Shown here piece after piece: positions 28,096-38,758 of a stretch of 64,000 nucleotides of DNA. Under the pieces are notes generated by a model. It was not told the origin of the DNA. It ran no database searches and saw nothing but the letters and a program-made list of their open reading frames with translations. Made by a program: the position numbers and the translations under genes. The stretch spans positions 35,001 to 99,000 of the forward strand of contig CAUYUJ010021141.1 in NCBI GenBank assembly GCA_963575745.1, given 5' to 3'. The DNA comes from Prorocentrum cordatum. Its lineage: Eukaryota; Sar; Dinophyceae; Prorocentrales; Prorocentraceae. Numbering within the stretch: position 1 is the stretch's first letter; every line of letters begins with the position of its first letter.

Positions 28096-28850
28096 AGGTG
28101 AGGATGAGATGTGAGGAGGAAAGGATGGAATGAAAGGTTGACGAGGAGGAGAGGGAGGGGAAGGAGGAAGGGATAGGAAGAGGGCACTGGGGGGAATCTG
28201 ATTTTGTGATCTTGAGGTCTTGGGTCTTTTCTGGGCTTCGGGGGGGGCTGGTGGCCGTGGCGGGGCGCAGCTTTGAGCGAACAGTCAGGACGCTGTCTGG
28301 GAGGGCGTCTGGGAGGTGGATGTTTCAGCGAAGCGGGCGGCCGGCCCAAGAAGAAGGGATGGAGTCCCTCGAAGCTCCCAGAGGCCGTCGGCAGGTCTTC
28401 GGATATTCCCTGCGGCCTCCAGATGTCCCAGGACAGGAGGGGTCCAGAGGGGGGGGGATCCTGAGGTGGAGAAGGGTGGCCCAGAGAGGGAGGTCCAGAG
28501 GGAGGGATCGAAGGGAGGGAGGCTCTCCCCAAGTCTCAGGGCGGGGGGTCCAGAGGGCGGAGGAGGAGGGAGATAGGAGGGAGGAAGGTGCGGCGGACGA
28601 CGGGGGCAGGGGGGGAGGGAGAAGGGGTCAGGAGGGGGAGGGTGAGAGAGGGGAGAGGAACCCTCCCTCACCCCTCCTCCTCCTCCTCTTCCTCCTGCAT
28701 GGAGGGATGAGGCAAGGCGATGGCGGAGGAGGAAGGAGTAGGGAGGAGGGAGAAAAGAGGAGGGATGAGGAGGAAGACGAGAGAGGAGGGAAGGGGACGA
28801 AGACAAGAGAGGAACAACATTCACAAGGACCCCGGCTCTTCGTGTTGCCA
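28096..28850. repeat. Purine-rich (G/A) low-complexity DNA
   Basis: GGA-rich sequence with irregular units, broken by mixed DNA at about 28200-28420. Long open frames follow from the composition. No gene recognised. Confidence 0.7.
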
Positions 28851-29255
28851 GACTGGCAGGATTTAATGGCCTGGCCCGAGTGCCGGAAAAACACATTGAT
28901 CTCAAACAGAACACGCGATAAATAAACACCCACCACTTTCTATTACACAAGACTGCCGTGCACGAGATTGCCTGGGACATTGCTCAAACAGCGCCATCGC
29001 GCAGGTCCAGCGGCGCAATTTCATAAAGTAAGAAACGCATCCACAAAACAAGCTAAACTGTTTCATAACGAAACTAAACAAAAAGAACACGACTTGTGAA
29101 ACTAGAAACGTCAGAACTCGCAATCGTCGCCGTGGGGACGTGTCGACTAAGTCCACAAACACCCCGGAAAACATGTAAAAAGTATCCTGGTTAGTGTGGG
29201 GGGGGATTTATTCTCTCTTGAGTTTAGAGAAGTGGGGTTTCCCTCAGGCCTCCCG
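28850..29255. other. No recognisable gene
   Basis: Mixed and relatively AT-rich, with no domain or repeat I can name. Confidence 0.4.
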
Positions 29256-29257
29256 TC

Positions 29258-29535
29258 TCGAAATGGCTACAAGAAGGCCTAAGAGGGGTCAAAAGAAGCC
29301 CAAACGGCAAACACGCTGGCCAAGAGAGGCCTCACATACGGCATGCGCAGGCCACCCCCAAGATAGTCCCCAAAGGGTCCCAAGAGGCTCCGAAAGCATG
29401 TCCCAAAGACTCCCTGGGCGGTCAGAAAAAGCTCAAGACGTCCCCAGGAGGCCCCAAAACAGCGGAACTGGGCCACACGACGGCCCCAGGATGCCCCCCT
29501 ATGACTGCCCAACGGGAGCCCAAGGAAGTCCAGGT
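29258..29535 (+). repeat. 11-bp-period minisatellite, block 3
   Basis: Units like CCAAGAGGCTC, CCAAGACGTCC, CCAGGAGGCCC after a GAAATGGCTACAAGAAGG head. The same family as 1.3 and 6.9 kb. Confidence 0.75.
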
Positions 29536-30206
29536 AGACGTAATGAACACCTCTCAATAGATAGACACGCGACGTGTCACATGTGACGGACTTTTGGGCG
29601 GCGCTCAAGGCGTGTCCACACAGAATTCTGCGCTGGCACGGTGGCGGAATTCGCCGCAGGCAGCTGGATATTCCTGCTACCTCTTGCGCTGCGATTGCCG
29701 AGCAGGCATTCACTTCTGCTATGGCCTGTTCGTGTCGTGACGACCTCGGCGCTGGTTTCGGACATCACGTGGATCGCTCAACCCTGAATGATCGTGGCTT
29801 TCCGCATCGATAGACGTCGGCCGATTCTGCCCACTGGTGGCGTTGAAACGCGAACGCCCGCGCTGGGGTCGCCGCTGCTTCGACACGACACGCGCCCTCT
29901 GCACGCACATCTGGTGGATCATCAGAAGGACAAATACCACATAAGCATGACATCACTTTCGGATATCCGCACAATGCTCTGAACATGTATGCTTTATATT
30001 GTTGTAACTGTAAAGGATCCCACTGTACGCACCTCTGGTGCATCATCGCTCATTGGGCGGAGCCACCAGGGGGTCCAACTCCGAGCTGGCCGTGTCCCAA
30101 ATAAGCAACTCGCCGTTATACGTCCCGCCGGCGAGCACTCCTCAGCCGCCGAGAATACCGGCAGAGCAGTGCCCCTCCCCCCCACCCAACGCCAAGGAGT
30201 GACGCC
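29536..30206. other. No recognisable gene
   Basis: Contains three loose copies of a segment with TGCACGCACATCTGGTGGATCATC (about 29895, 30025) and nearby related words, suggesting a decayed tandem repeat. Nothing coding recognised. Confidence 0.4.
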
Positions 30207-30462
30207 CCGACGCTCCTGCTCCTCCTCCTCCTCCTCCTCCTCCTCCTCTCCCTCCTGCTTCTCAGGCTCCTCTCCCCTGATCCCGCCCTTCCGCTCCTCT
30301 CACTCTCCGACACTCCCTCCCTCCCTCCCTCCCTCCCACTTCTCCTCGCCTTCCCCACGCAACCTGCTCCAAAGCAGTCAGGCAGCCTATTGCGCAGTCC
30401 ACACAGAGGCGGGACTGAGAGGAGGAGGAGGAGGAGGAGGAGCAGGAGGAGGAGGAGGGTAG
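30207..30462. repeat. (CCT)n and (GGA)n runs of opposite polarity
   Basis: A CTCCTC run at about 30210-30250 and GGAGGA runs at about 30418-30460 flank about 170 bp of pyrimidine-rich and mixed DNA. The runs are complementary, so single strands could pair across the loop. Confidence 0.8.
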
Positions 30463-30600
30463 GACTTGGAGGAAGAGGAACACCGCCGATGGCCTGACGC
30501 AGTCCAGGTGACTTCAGGTCGGGCGGGAAGGGGAGCACACGCACAGGCAGGAGGAAGGGGAGGACGAGGAGGGAGAGGTGAATGTCAAACTCCATATTAA

Positions 30601-30778
30601 CATGGGGGAACCGGGTCCTGAGGGAAACGGGTCCTGGACCCTGTGGCCTTCCCCCAAGACGAGACTTTCATCCTAAGCCGTTTTCTGACATTCCCGGGAA
30701 CCGTGGAGGGACCCGAGAGCCCGAAAACGACACCAAAAACCCAGGACCCGTTTCCCTCAGGACCCGCTTCCCCCGTGG
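30601..30778. mobile_element. MITE-like foldback element with ~38-bp inverted termini
   Basis: The left end (30601-30638: CATGGGGGAACCGGG, TCCTGAGGGAAACGGG and TCCTGGA) is the reverse complement of the right end (30740-30778) with about three mismatches. The centre is short and non-coding, total about 178 bp. The word TCCATA occurs just outside both ends (30591-30596 and 30782-30787) and could be a target duplication if the true ends lie a few bases further out. Confidence 0.75.
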
Positions 30779-30808
30779 CGATCCATACGAGCAGCAAACA
30801 TGGACGAC

Positions 30809-30935
30809 GAGCAGCTGGAGGATGGCACCCGTGCGCTTGGCGACATCTTAACAGAGCCTCCACCCCTCAGCTGGAGGATGACACCCGTGCTCTTGGCTGG
30901 GGCCCTAGCCATTTTAGCAGAGCCTCCATCACTTT
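30809..30935 (+). repeat. Tandem duplication, unit about 60 bp
   Basis: CAGCTGGAGGATGGCACCCG to CAGAGCCTCCA occurs twice in a row, the second copy with an insert. It lies just right of the MITE-like element. Confidence 0.75.
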
Positions 30936-31012
30936 TGCGACCAGTCGTCTCTCCGAGCGTAAACCATCGTACGTGGCAGAGTACAGCTGGATCGATTACG
31001 GAAAAACACCCT

Positions 31013-31170
31013 TCAAAAACATGAGACCCTCCGCCGCCCCAAACGGAGGAACCTTCGAGGGTGCGAGCCTCCCAAATGATGCACAAGAACATCCAACAAC
31101 CACGAAGAACGTTAGGGTGCCCCCGCCCGGAACCGACCTCGATCTTAGACCTCGGTCCGACCGCAGTTGG
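31013..31170 (+). repeat. Dispersed repeat E4, copy a
   Basis: Contains AACATCCAACAACCACGAAG and AACGTTAGGGTGCCC, then CGACCTCG and GACCTCGGTCCGAC. Same family as 32800-32945 (direct) and 40640-40815 (inverted). Confidence 0.65.
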
Positions 31171-31680
31171 GGGAACATGAGGACGAGCACCGATCCTCAG
31201 TCGTCCAATCCTGGGACTGCACTGGGCTCTTCGTAGAACATTGCATGTGGCAGAGAAGATAAAGGGAGGATGAGTTGGCGGCGCGCACAGGGGGTATGGG
31301 CGAGGGGAGGCAAGCGTCTGAGAAAGGGGCTGCTTCTTAGAATGCGCCGGCCCTACATCTCTAGACAAGGCCTGCGCCGTGTAAGACGCAGGGGTGCTTC
31401 TAAGAAGCCTTCCACCCTTCCCCTGCCCTCCTCTGCGCGTGGCTGACTGGGGACGAGCACCGATCCACAGTCGTCCAATCTTGGGGCTGCACGGGACCCT
31501 TCGACTGGCTCCGTAGCGTGCAGAAGCAAGGTAACACAGATTACGGCCATCACAATGAATGATACACCATAGCATGCCACCCCCTGAACTCGATGAGAAC
31601 CGCGGCGTCGAAAAACAGAAGGCCCACCCGTCAAATGTGAATCCCATGTTCACTCCTTCCAAGCAGAGCCACCCGTGCAG
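31171..31680. other. No recognisable gene
   Basis: Includes two copies of a GGACGAGCACCGATCC..CAGTCGTCCAATC type segment (about 31181 and 31451), each followed by TGGG(A/G)CTGCA. Not coding. Confidence 0.45.
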
Positions 31681-31775
31681 AAGCAGGGGGAGGGGCGGGA
31701 GGGGGGGGAGGATGGAGGAGCAGGAGGGAGGAGGGAGGACGATGAGGAGGAGCAAGCGGGGGCGAGAGGAGGATC

Positions 31776-31947
31776 GGCGGCGACCGAGGGGGGGGGAAGT
31801 GAGGAGGAGGCCTTCTCAGAAGGCGGCGGGACTTCTCATCAGCCCTCGCGCATTATGAGAACTTGTTGCGTCTCCGGAGAAGGCTGGGGGACTTCCGAGC
31901 CTTCTGAAAAGGCCCACCCCCTTCCACTGACCCCCGGGCTCGCCGCC
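31776..31947. mobile_element. MITE-like element M, copy 1
   Basis: About 172 bp with inverted ends GGCGGCGA...TCGCCGCC, adjoining GGGGAAGTGA-like sequence at the left, and an interior rich in the near-palindrome CTTCTCAGAAGGC. Other copies are at 43288-43471, 49526-49714 and 54253-54610. Confidence 0.65.
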
Positions 31948-32800
31948 GAAAGAAGCATACACGCTGTCAAAGAGCGGCAGACAGGGGAGGCAGGACGCGC
32001 CAATTTTCCGAGCTGCGTCCAGCCGTGGCGACGAGGCCCTCCCGCCCGAAAAAAGCCAACTACCGATGTCTCAACTCACCCTCCACTGACCGACCCCTCA
32101 AACATGGGACGTCTTGATTTTAGCAATGCCGAGTCCCGGGGCCCCGCGAGGGCCCCAAAGGCCGATAACATGCATGAAACAGCTTCCGTCGTGAGTTACC
32201 ACGTCTCTGAGTCCTGAAGAACGTTTCGGATGCTTCACGATCGCGGCCGTTACAGGACCTCCACCACCCCCAGATAAAGTCACGATCCCAGCTGACCCCC
32301 AGGAATGAGAAAACGCTCTCTTCCTCTGGGACAAGCTCGTCATCTGACTTCCCGTCGCCATTGGCTCACGTCTCTGAGTCCTGGCTTCGTCGGGTGGAAG
32401 GCGAGGCACATGCAGAAGCCGTTCACCTCGGCAGGAAAGCCGAGAATCGGATCGATGAGTCGGATCGGCAATGGAAATGGATCAGATCGGCGGAAACCGG
32501 CAGCCGAGCCGGGAGAAGTCGGATCGGCGGCAATCGGCAGGCCAGAAAGGCCTCCGCTGACACCTCGGAGCCCCAGTCGGAGTCCGAAGCCGAGCCGAAT
32601 CGGCATCGAAAGTCACTGACATCGAATTGAATCGGAGAAATCGAGCAGGGGATCGACTCCAGAATTGATTATTTACCCCAGAACAGAAACTAGATCTACG
32701 AACATCCGATGTATTTTTTTCGTAGACCCGGCGAACGCATACATTCTAGAGAAAACCAATGCTGTAATCGATCCTCTACGGTCGGACCTTGGCCGGAAGA
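31948..32800. other. No recognisable gene; TCGGATCGG-rich stretch
   Basis: At about 32435-32640 the words TCGGATCGG, AATCGG and CGGCA recur irregularly, a decayed short tandem repeat. Elsewhere mixed sequence without a recognised gene. Confidence 0.45.
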
Positions 32801-32945
32801 ATCCTCCGGCTAAAACGCACAGAACATCCAAGGGCACCCTCAACAGGATGCACGAAAACGTCCAACAAGCACGAAGAACGTTAGGGCACCTACAAGGTAC
32901 CCTCCCCGCACCGACCTCGGTCTATACCTCAGCCCGACTACTGAA
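32800..32945 (+). repeat. Dispersed repeat E4, copy b
   Basis: AACGTCCAACAAGCACGAAG and AACGTTAGGGCACC, then GACCTCGGTCTATACCTC. Direct relative of 31013-31170. Confidence 0.65.
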
Positions 32946-33014
32946 GTCGGTCCCCTAGGCGGGCCTCCGCGGCAGCCGCTCCGAGCGTCGCCGCGCTCCT
33001 CTCCCTCATCTTCC

Positions 33015-33560
33015 GCCCAGTCCTCTATGCTCACTGCCTATCCTCCTTCTCCTCATTCTCCCTCGCTCTCTCTGTATCTCCTCTCTCTCTCTCGCTGTCT
33101 CTCACTCTCTCCTCGTTGTCCTGACCATTCTCCCGATGCCTCTCCGCCGCCTCATTTACGTATACCCTACTCCTCCTCATCCTCCTCCTCCACCTTCTCC
33201 TCCTCCTCCTCCTCCTCCTCCTCCTCCTCCTCCTCCTCCTCCTCCTCCTCCCCTTCCTCCTCTCCCCTCCTCCGTTATCTTATCCACCTCCTTCGCCTCC
33301 TGCTCCTGTTCATCCCCTTTTCCTGTCCCTCCCCCTCCCCCTCCTCCCCCTCCTCCTTCTCCTCCTCCTCCTCCTCCTCCTCCTCCTCCCCTCGATCTCC
33401 TGTTTTCTCCCCATTCAAGTGTAGCTCCTTGTCCAACTCGAACCTCCTGCTCGTCCTCGTCATCGCCATCTTCCAATCATCATCTTCATCGTCCTCCAGG
33501 TTTTCCTCGCAGTGATCCTCCCATGTATAGTTCTATGATTCCACTTCTCCTCCTCCTCCT
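33015..33560. repeat. Polypyrimidine tracts with (CCT)n runs
   Basis: CT-rich DNA with pure CTC runs at about 33195-33252 and 33355-33390. Poly-Ser, poly-Pro and poly-Gly/Glu translations are artefacts. Confidence 0.9.
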
Positions 33561-34000
33561 CCTTCTACTGCCCCTCCCAATCCTCCGTCTCCAGAGGAGA
33601 CGGTCAGGAGGAGGATGAGGATGCGACACTCATGCTCGTTCTCCTGTCCTCTTCCTCCTTTCTCTCCTCTGGCTCTGCCAGAGGAGAGAGAAGATCTAAA
33701 GCAGCATCAGCAAGCATCAGCCAGACAGGCAAGTGCTTGCTGAGGCTGCTCCCCGTCAGCTCCCCCTGTCCTGCTGCTCCCCCCCGTCCTGCATCTCGGT
33801 GGCCTGCTGCTCCTGTTCCTGGTCCGGACAAGGATCGCACGCAAAGCATGCCCAGGCCGCGCTGCGCGCGCGGCTTCTGGGCACTGGGTGCGGCGGCAAG
33901 CTCCCAGATATGCTCCCCCTCTACTCGTCATCATCTCCATCCTCATTTTCTACTCCTGTTCTTACTCCTCATCTTCTTCCTCCCTCTGTTCCTCTCCTCC
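33560..34000. other. No recognisable gene
   Basis: Mixed and pyrimidine-rich sequence. No motif recognised. Confidence 0.4.
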
Positions 34001-34140
34001 ATCCTGGTGTTCCTCCTCCTCCTCTTCGTGCTGATCCTTCTTCTCCTCCTCCTCCTCCTCCTCCTCCTCATCGTGCTGCTCATCCTCCTCCTCCCGGAGC
34101 TTCTCCTCCTCCTTCTCTTTCTCCTCCTCTTGCCGTTGGT
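34000..34140. repeat. (CTC)n tract
   Basis: CTCCTC/TTCTCC runs, densest at about 34032-34070. Low complexity, non-coding. Confidence 0.85.
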
Positions 34141-34339
34141 CATGCTGTCGCTCTCCACTCGTCTCCTTCTGATTACACATGTTGCTTCTGCTCCTTGTCC
34201 TGCTTCTAGTCCGCTCAATTTCCTTAACAGTAAGAATTTCCTGTGGCACCCCAAAACTTGTCGGTAGGGTGGGCTGGGCGTTTCACCTGAGACGTTCTCA
34301 ACATTCTGATTCTGAAACAGAAGGTGTTGCGAATATTGC

Positions 34340-34610
34340 ACGCTTGGATAGAGGGCGGGTCGTCTTCAAAATGTCACTGTCGCCCTGGCACCGCGCACAT
34401 TCGTTCTCGAAGTCTGCAATGACTTCACGGATGGAGGGCGGATTCTGTTCAACATGTGGCTCTCGTCACAGCGCCGTGCACAAATGCCTTAAACATGTGC
34501 AACAGCTTCGCGGATGGAGCGCGGGTCGTCTTCAAAATGTGGTTTTTGCCCCAACGTTGCGCAAAGTCGTTGTCCAAACTTGCAAGAACCTCAAGAATGG
34601 AGATGCCCTT
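34340..34610 (+). repeat. Tandem repeat of the CAAAATGTGGCTCTCGCC family, array 2
   Basis: Three to four units of about 85 bp with TTCAAAATGTCACTGTCGCC, TTCAACATGTGGCTCTCG and TTCAAAATGTGGTTTTTGCC cores, each followed by a GCGCACATTCG-like end and TGCAA. Confidence 0.7.
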
Positions 34611-34889
34611 GGGTCGTCCTTCGAGGTCTTGGACGCGGATCCGTCAGGGCTGGCGGGGACACGCATGATTCCTGACAAGGCTGGTTGCACATAGTGATGA
34701 ATGAACGACACACACACCTATACCCGTAGGGAGGTCGGGGGGAGGAGGACTGGCTATGGGTCTGGGTGCGGGTTGACGAACCCTTGGACCCTTGGGGAGG
34801 CTCCCGTTCGAGCGGGGACCCCCATCCGACAACACGCACCCATGGCCCCCGCCCCCCCCCTTCCGGGTATGTGTGTTGTTCGTTCGTCA

Positions 34890-35450
34890 CGTAGGGCGTC
34901 TTCCCCGCCGTCGTCGCCGCCATATTCGCCTTCGCTCTCGTAGGCGTCGGCGGCGACAGCCCGCCTGGTCGCCCTCCTGCGCAATTGTCTGTTCTCGGCC
35001 GTCGGCGGCGCCGCAGTGTTCGGCGTCGAGGGCGCGGCTGAGGATGAGGTTGGCACGGGAGCAGAAAGAGCGCCATAGGTTTGGTAGGCCACGAGGTACT
35101 TCGGCCGCGTACCTAGCGACGAGGAACACGCTGGATCCTTTCGGCAGGCTGTCGATGTGACTGGTGGCCAGCTTGGCGGCTTTAACGACGGTTGTTGCGC
35201 GCGACGCATGAGACTCTCGAGGACCAGGTGACGTGGAACTTGCCGAAGAGGCCGAAGATGGCGCGAGTGGCAGACATGTCGACGTTGGCGACAGATGTCC
35301 GTATGTGGACCAAGCCTCGGCTTCATGCCCAGCGGCAGCGCCCTCGTCACGACGTCGGGAACGGTGGCCCCTCCGAGGCCGACCTCCCTCACCTGCGCTT
35401 TCTTCTGACTATCACTGGGTCCTCTCTCCCTCCGGGCCCTCTGGCCGCGT
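34890..35450 (-). pseudogene. Unidentified broken coding remnant
   Basis: Three consecutive minus-strand readings in different frames look protein-like and join in order: ATVPDVVTRALPLGMKPR (about 35370-35320), LVHIRTSVANVDMSATRAIF and GLFGKFHVTW (about 35312-35230), then HIDSLPKGSSVFLVARYAAE and VPRGLPNLWRSF (about 35155-35065). The amino-acid patterning (alternating hydrophobics, few low-complexity runs) differs from surrounding repeat translations. I do not recognise the family. Two frameshifts at least; possibly a transposon or host gene relic. Confidence 0.3.
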
Positions 35451-35589
35451 AGGGCCAGCGCCCTGAGGCGCCCGCAGCTGACAACGCTGCGGTACCAGCA
35501 TGCAGCGCCGCGTGGTTGCTGTGTCCGTCCAGGTCCTCCTGCGCGTAGCACGAGGTGGGTGTCGCCCCCGGCCTCGCATAGTGGACGCG

Positions 35590-35800
35590 CTGACTCGGGG
35601 CAATCCAAACCCGGATCAGTCGGGCCCTGCAGGATCCTGCAAGATCCTGCAGGAGCCTGCACCCAAGCCCGGGTCAGTGCTCCTCTGGCGCTGCAGATCC
35701 TGCCAGCTCTGGCGCCCTAACTGAAACCCCGTTCCTGACGCCCAGAAGCAAGAAGTGGGTGTTGCCCCCGGTCTCGAAGGTGGGCTGGTCGGCGCCGGGC
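35590..35800 (+). repeat. GGATCCTGCA palindrome cluster, copy a
   Basis: CCTGCAGGATCCTGCAAGAT and further GATCCTGC words within a CCCGGATCAG / CCCGGGTCAG frame. The related cluster is at 55925-56090. TGCAGGATCCTGCA is a perfect 14-bp palindrome. Confidence 0.7.
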
Positions 35801-36590
35801 GTCGTCCGCACGATGGCTTCCTCGCCACCGCTCGGATGTCTGGTGCAAGTGCACTTTGTGGCTTCGTGCGTGTTCTCTGCTGGATGATCCAGAGTGCTCC
35901 TCGATGGTCCTCGCCGAGGAGAAAGACCAGGGGCGGCCAAGAGGTGGGCATCAAAGAGGGGGGGGCGCAAATCATGGCCGGCGGCATGTGCGCGGCCCAG
36001 GGGGGGACCCACGGACGTAATGAAACAAGAAGAGGCACCATGAAAACTGGGGGGATACCATGACCCCCGCCATGATATATCCACACACGCCCCTAGTCAT
36101 CACTCCCCGCTTGGTCGACCCCGAAAGGGGCACTCGTCCGAGCGATGCCAAGCCTCTCGCAAAACAATCGCAGCAACCGCCTCCACGTGATCCTGCTCGG
36201 GGTGGGCCACGCTCGGCGAATACAATGGGTGCGGTTTGAGAAGGGTGCAGTTTGCCTCCAGTCATATCTGCCCCCCCCCGCCCCCGGGAAACGGATGACA
36301 CTGTCACTCAATGCGACCGAATCACATGACTCTGTCGCTCCTTCTAGCACGGTGGAGCACACATCGACGATGACAATGTCGCTCGAAACGACGACAACTT
36401 TACGACACTCTCACGAAGGCCCGGGAAAGGCCGCCACAAAGCAACTCGCAAACCGCATCCCGGCGTAACCGCACCGATTGTAGTCGCGGACCCGCCGGGG
36501 GCGGCGACGTCTCTGGCCGGGATGGCGGCGGGGAGGGTGCGAAGATTGAGGGCCCCCGGGAAACACTCTGCGCCATCCTGGTTGAAGATG
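35800..36590. other. No recognisable gene
   Basis: GC-rich with overlapping long frames on both strands, none with a recognisable domain. Confidence 0.4.
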
Positions 36591-36596
36591 TAAGGC

Positions 36597-36755
36597 GACG
36601 CCAGGGCGAGGTCAAATTCGGGAGAGGATAAACAGACAATCTCTGAGATCCAGCGGCTCTGAAGGGCGTATCGGGCACCGCGGCCTTCTCAGAGCGTTCC
36701 CGAATGCTCTGAGAGCGTGCTGGAACGCTCTGGAACGGATTCATCCTCGTCCTAG
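36597..36755. repeat. Dispersed repeat D3, copy a
   Basis: GCGAGGTCAAATTCGGG, then TCTCTGAGATCCAGCGGCTC, CCGCGGCCTTCTCAGAGCGT and repeated AACGCTCTGGAACGGA. Other copies: 41866-41985, 43660-43826, 55300-55445. Confidence 0.75.
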
Positions 36756-37190
36756 CCCAGGCCGAAAATTGCAATCCGTTGCTGGCCTCGATTGTCTTGC
36801 TGTCCTTGCTGTGCTCAGCGTTGTCGCCCGAGTCGAGCGAGTGGTTGTGGCACCAGCGGCTGTGGTTGTACCTGGGGTAAGCCAAGGGGATGGCTATGCC
36901 CTTGGCAGAAGCCTGCCCCCTCTTGCGCGCGGTGGGCGCCAACCGACGCGCATTTTGTCGGGAATCTCCACGATCGTTGGTGATTCTCGGCCGTCTCCAG
37001 CTGGCATGCGTCTCGCAGACTGCATTGGCCTGGTAGTGCGTGGACCCGAGGTCACCACTCTCGGCGGTGGCGTGTGCGTAGACTTGGAAGCAAACTCCGT
37101 CGCGGGATACGCGTCCGACAAGGCTGGACGGGCGCTCCGCCTGAGCGCCTTCGCAGCCACCCGCCCCCCCCCCCACGTCGAGAGGTAGCG
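36756..37190. other. No recognisable gene
   Basis: Ordinary GC-rich sequence, no motif recognised. Confidence 0.4.
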
Positions 37191-37192
37191 CC

Positions 37193-37415
37193 TGACCTCC
37201 TCCTCCTCCTCCTCCTTCTCCTCCTCCTCCTCCTCCTCCTCCTCCTCCTCCATCTACACCTCCTCCTCCTCCTCCTCCTCCTCCTCCTCCTCCACCTCCT
37301 CCCCTCCTCCTCCTCCCTCCTCCTCCTCCTCCTCCTCCTCCTCCTCCTCCTCCTCCTCCTCCTCCTCCTCCTCCTCCTCCTCCTCCCCCTCCCACCCTTT
37401 TCCTCCTGCATCCTC
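37193..37415. repeat. (CTC)n/(CCT)n array
   Basis: About 200 bp of nearly pure CTC triplets with CAC/CCC interruptions. Poly-Gly, poly-Arg and poly-Leu readings are artefacts. Confidence 0.95.
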
Positions 37416-37754
37416 CTCCTTCCTCCTCCGTATACTTCGCTCCTACCCGACTCGACCTCATCCCTCCGCGATACGCAGTTGGGGGCTCCAAACTTACCGC
37501 GATCGCTACTTCCTGGACCTCTCCAGGGGTGCGATCTGACTAGAATTTCGAGACGCATCCAGTTGCGGCGACGAGGGGATGGTAGCGCTGAGAGAATATG
37601 ATCCTCCGCTGACCACTAGAAGCCCTCTTCCTGCTGCTGCTGCCCCGTGCCCGCTGCAGAGGCGGGCACCCGGATGGTGGTGTCCGGCGCGGCCGACCCG
37701 GACTGGGTGCGGAAGAGGCTGGGCATCGGCGGGAGGACAAGAGGGTCGCCGTCG

Positions 37755-37830
37755 TCATTTTCCTCCTCCTCCTCCTCCTCCTCCTTGTCCTCCTCCTCCT
37801 CCTCCAGTTTCTCCTCTTCCTCCTCGAGGT
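37755..37830. repeat. Short (CTC)n tract
   Basis: TCCTCC runs at about 37760-37808 within mixed sequence. Confidence 0.85.
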
Positions 37831-38085
37831 GGCGAGTGTTGTATACTCTTATGGCGTTCTGGGCTTTTTGGCCAACCTGCTGGGGGTCCAGCCTGCCCAA
37901 GCTCGGCGGCCGTCAGGAGAGGAGGGTAAGGAGGAATGGGACGAGGGGGGGAGGAAGTATTTTCTCTAGCGCGGTGCCCAGCTGTCGAATGACTGCCCAC
38001 TTGGGCGTCCCCAAGCAATGCCTTGCACCATGGGGTTCTTACGGCGATTCCGTACGTAAGCAATCCTACCAGTCCTTCAGGGCGT

Positions 38086-38235
38086 GAGTGGTTTTACAGA
38101 GTGGTTTAGAGAGTTTCCTCTTCCAACCCCTTTCTTCCCCTTCGGGGAGGGGTTTTCCCCTTCCCTCTCTCCCCTCCCCCTGGGGTTGAAGGGGCGTTTC
38201 GTCAGGTGTTGGAGCTTCCAAGATGGCTTCGGCGA
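38086..38235 (+). repeat. R1-like dispersed repeat, diverged
   Basis: Pyrimidine-rich block with CCCTTCGGGGAGGGG, then TCAGGTGTTGGAGCTTCCAA, resembling 1085-1200 and 1620-1720. It is followed, as at 1 kb, by an 11-bp array. Confidence 0.5.
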
Positions 38236-38319
38236 GGAACGCTAAATCATTGTTTTACGAAGGTTCTGGCTACATGGCCTCCTGAGGGAGGGGCTAATTG
38301 GAACCTCCCCCTTCTTGGA

Positions 38320-38695
38320 TCGATGTCCTCCAAGGTGGCTCCAGAAGATCCCTAGAGTGCCCCAAGAGGCTCCAAAGAGATCCCCCGAAGAGGCCCCCCC
38401 AAAAGGCTCCCAAGACGCATCCAATACGCCACAAGAGGCCTGGGCGAGAAGGCTAAAATCATTGAATGTGCTCAGGCTTTAACTACATGTTGGCCTCCTG
38501 GGGGGGCCCTAATCAACGAGTCCCCCCTCCTTTGATCGATCTCCTCCAAGATGGCCCCAGGATGGCCCCCGAGGCTCCGGTACCCCAAGACGGCCCGCCC
38601 CAAGAGGTGCCCAGGAGGTCCCCCAGAGGCCCCCAAGAGGACCCCAAGATGCCCCCCCGAGTCTCCCAAAAGACCCCCAAGAAGCCCCAGCGGTC
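38320..38695 (+). repeat. 11-bp-period minisatellite, blocks 4a and 4b
   Basis: Two blocks (38320-38445, 38540-38695) of CCCAAGAGGCT-like 11-mers. Both are preceded by a GAAGGCTAAAATCATTG / GGATCGATGTCCTCCAAG type head, which suggests a duplicated composite unit. Confidence 0.8.
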
Positions 38696-38758
38696 GGGCC
38701 GGCGGCGGGATGCGGCCTCTCTGGGGCTCCCGCCTGGCGGACCCCTCGGGAGGCGCTT

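Noticed and set aside
32340-32372. CCGTCGCCATTGGCTCACG, resembling the dinoflagellate spliced leader
   Set aside because: Needs a 2-nt gap plus substitutions and has no adjacent second relic; too weak beside the 21334-21370 match.
36400-37558. 363-residue Gly-rich minus-strand protein
   Set aside because: The Gly/Arg part is the (CTC)n array; the remainder overlaps dispersed repeat D3 and lacks any domain.
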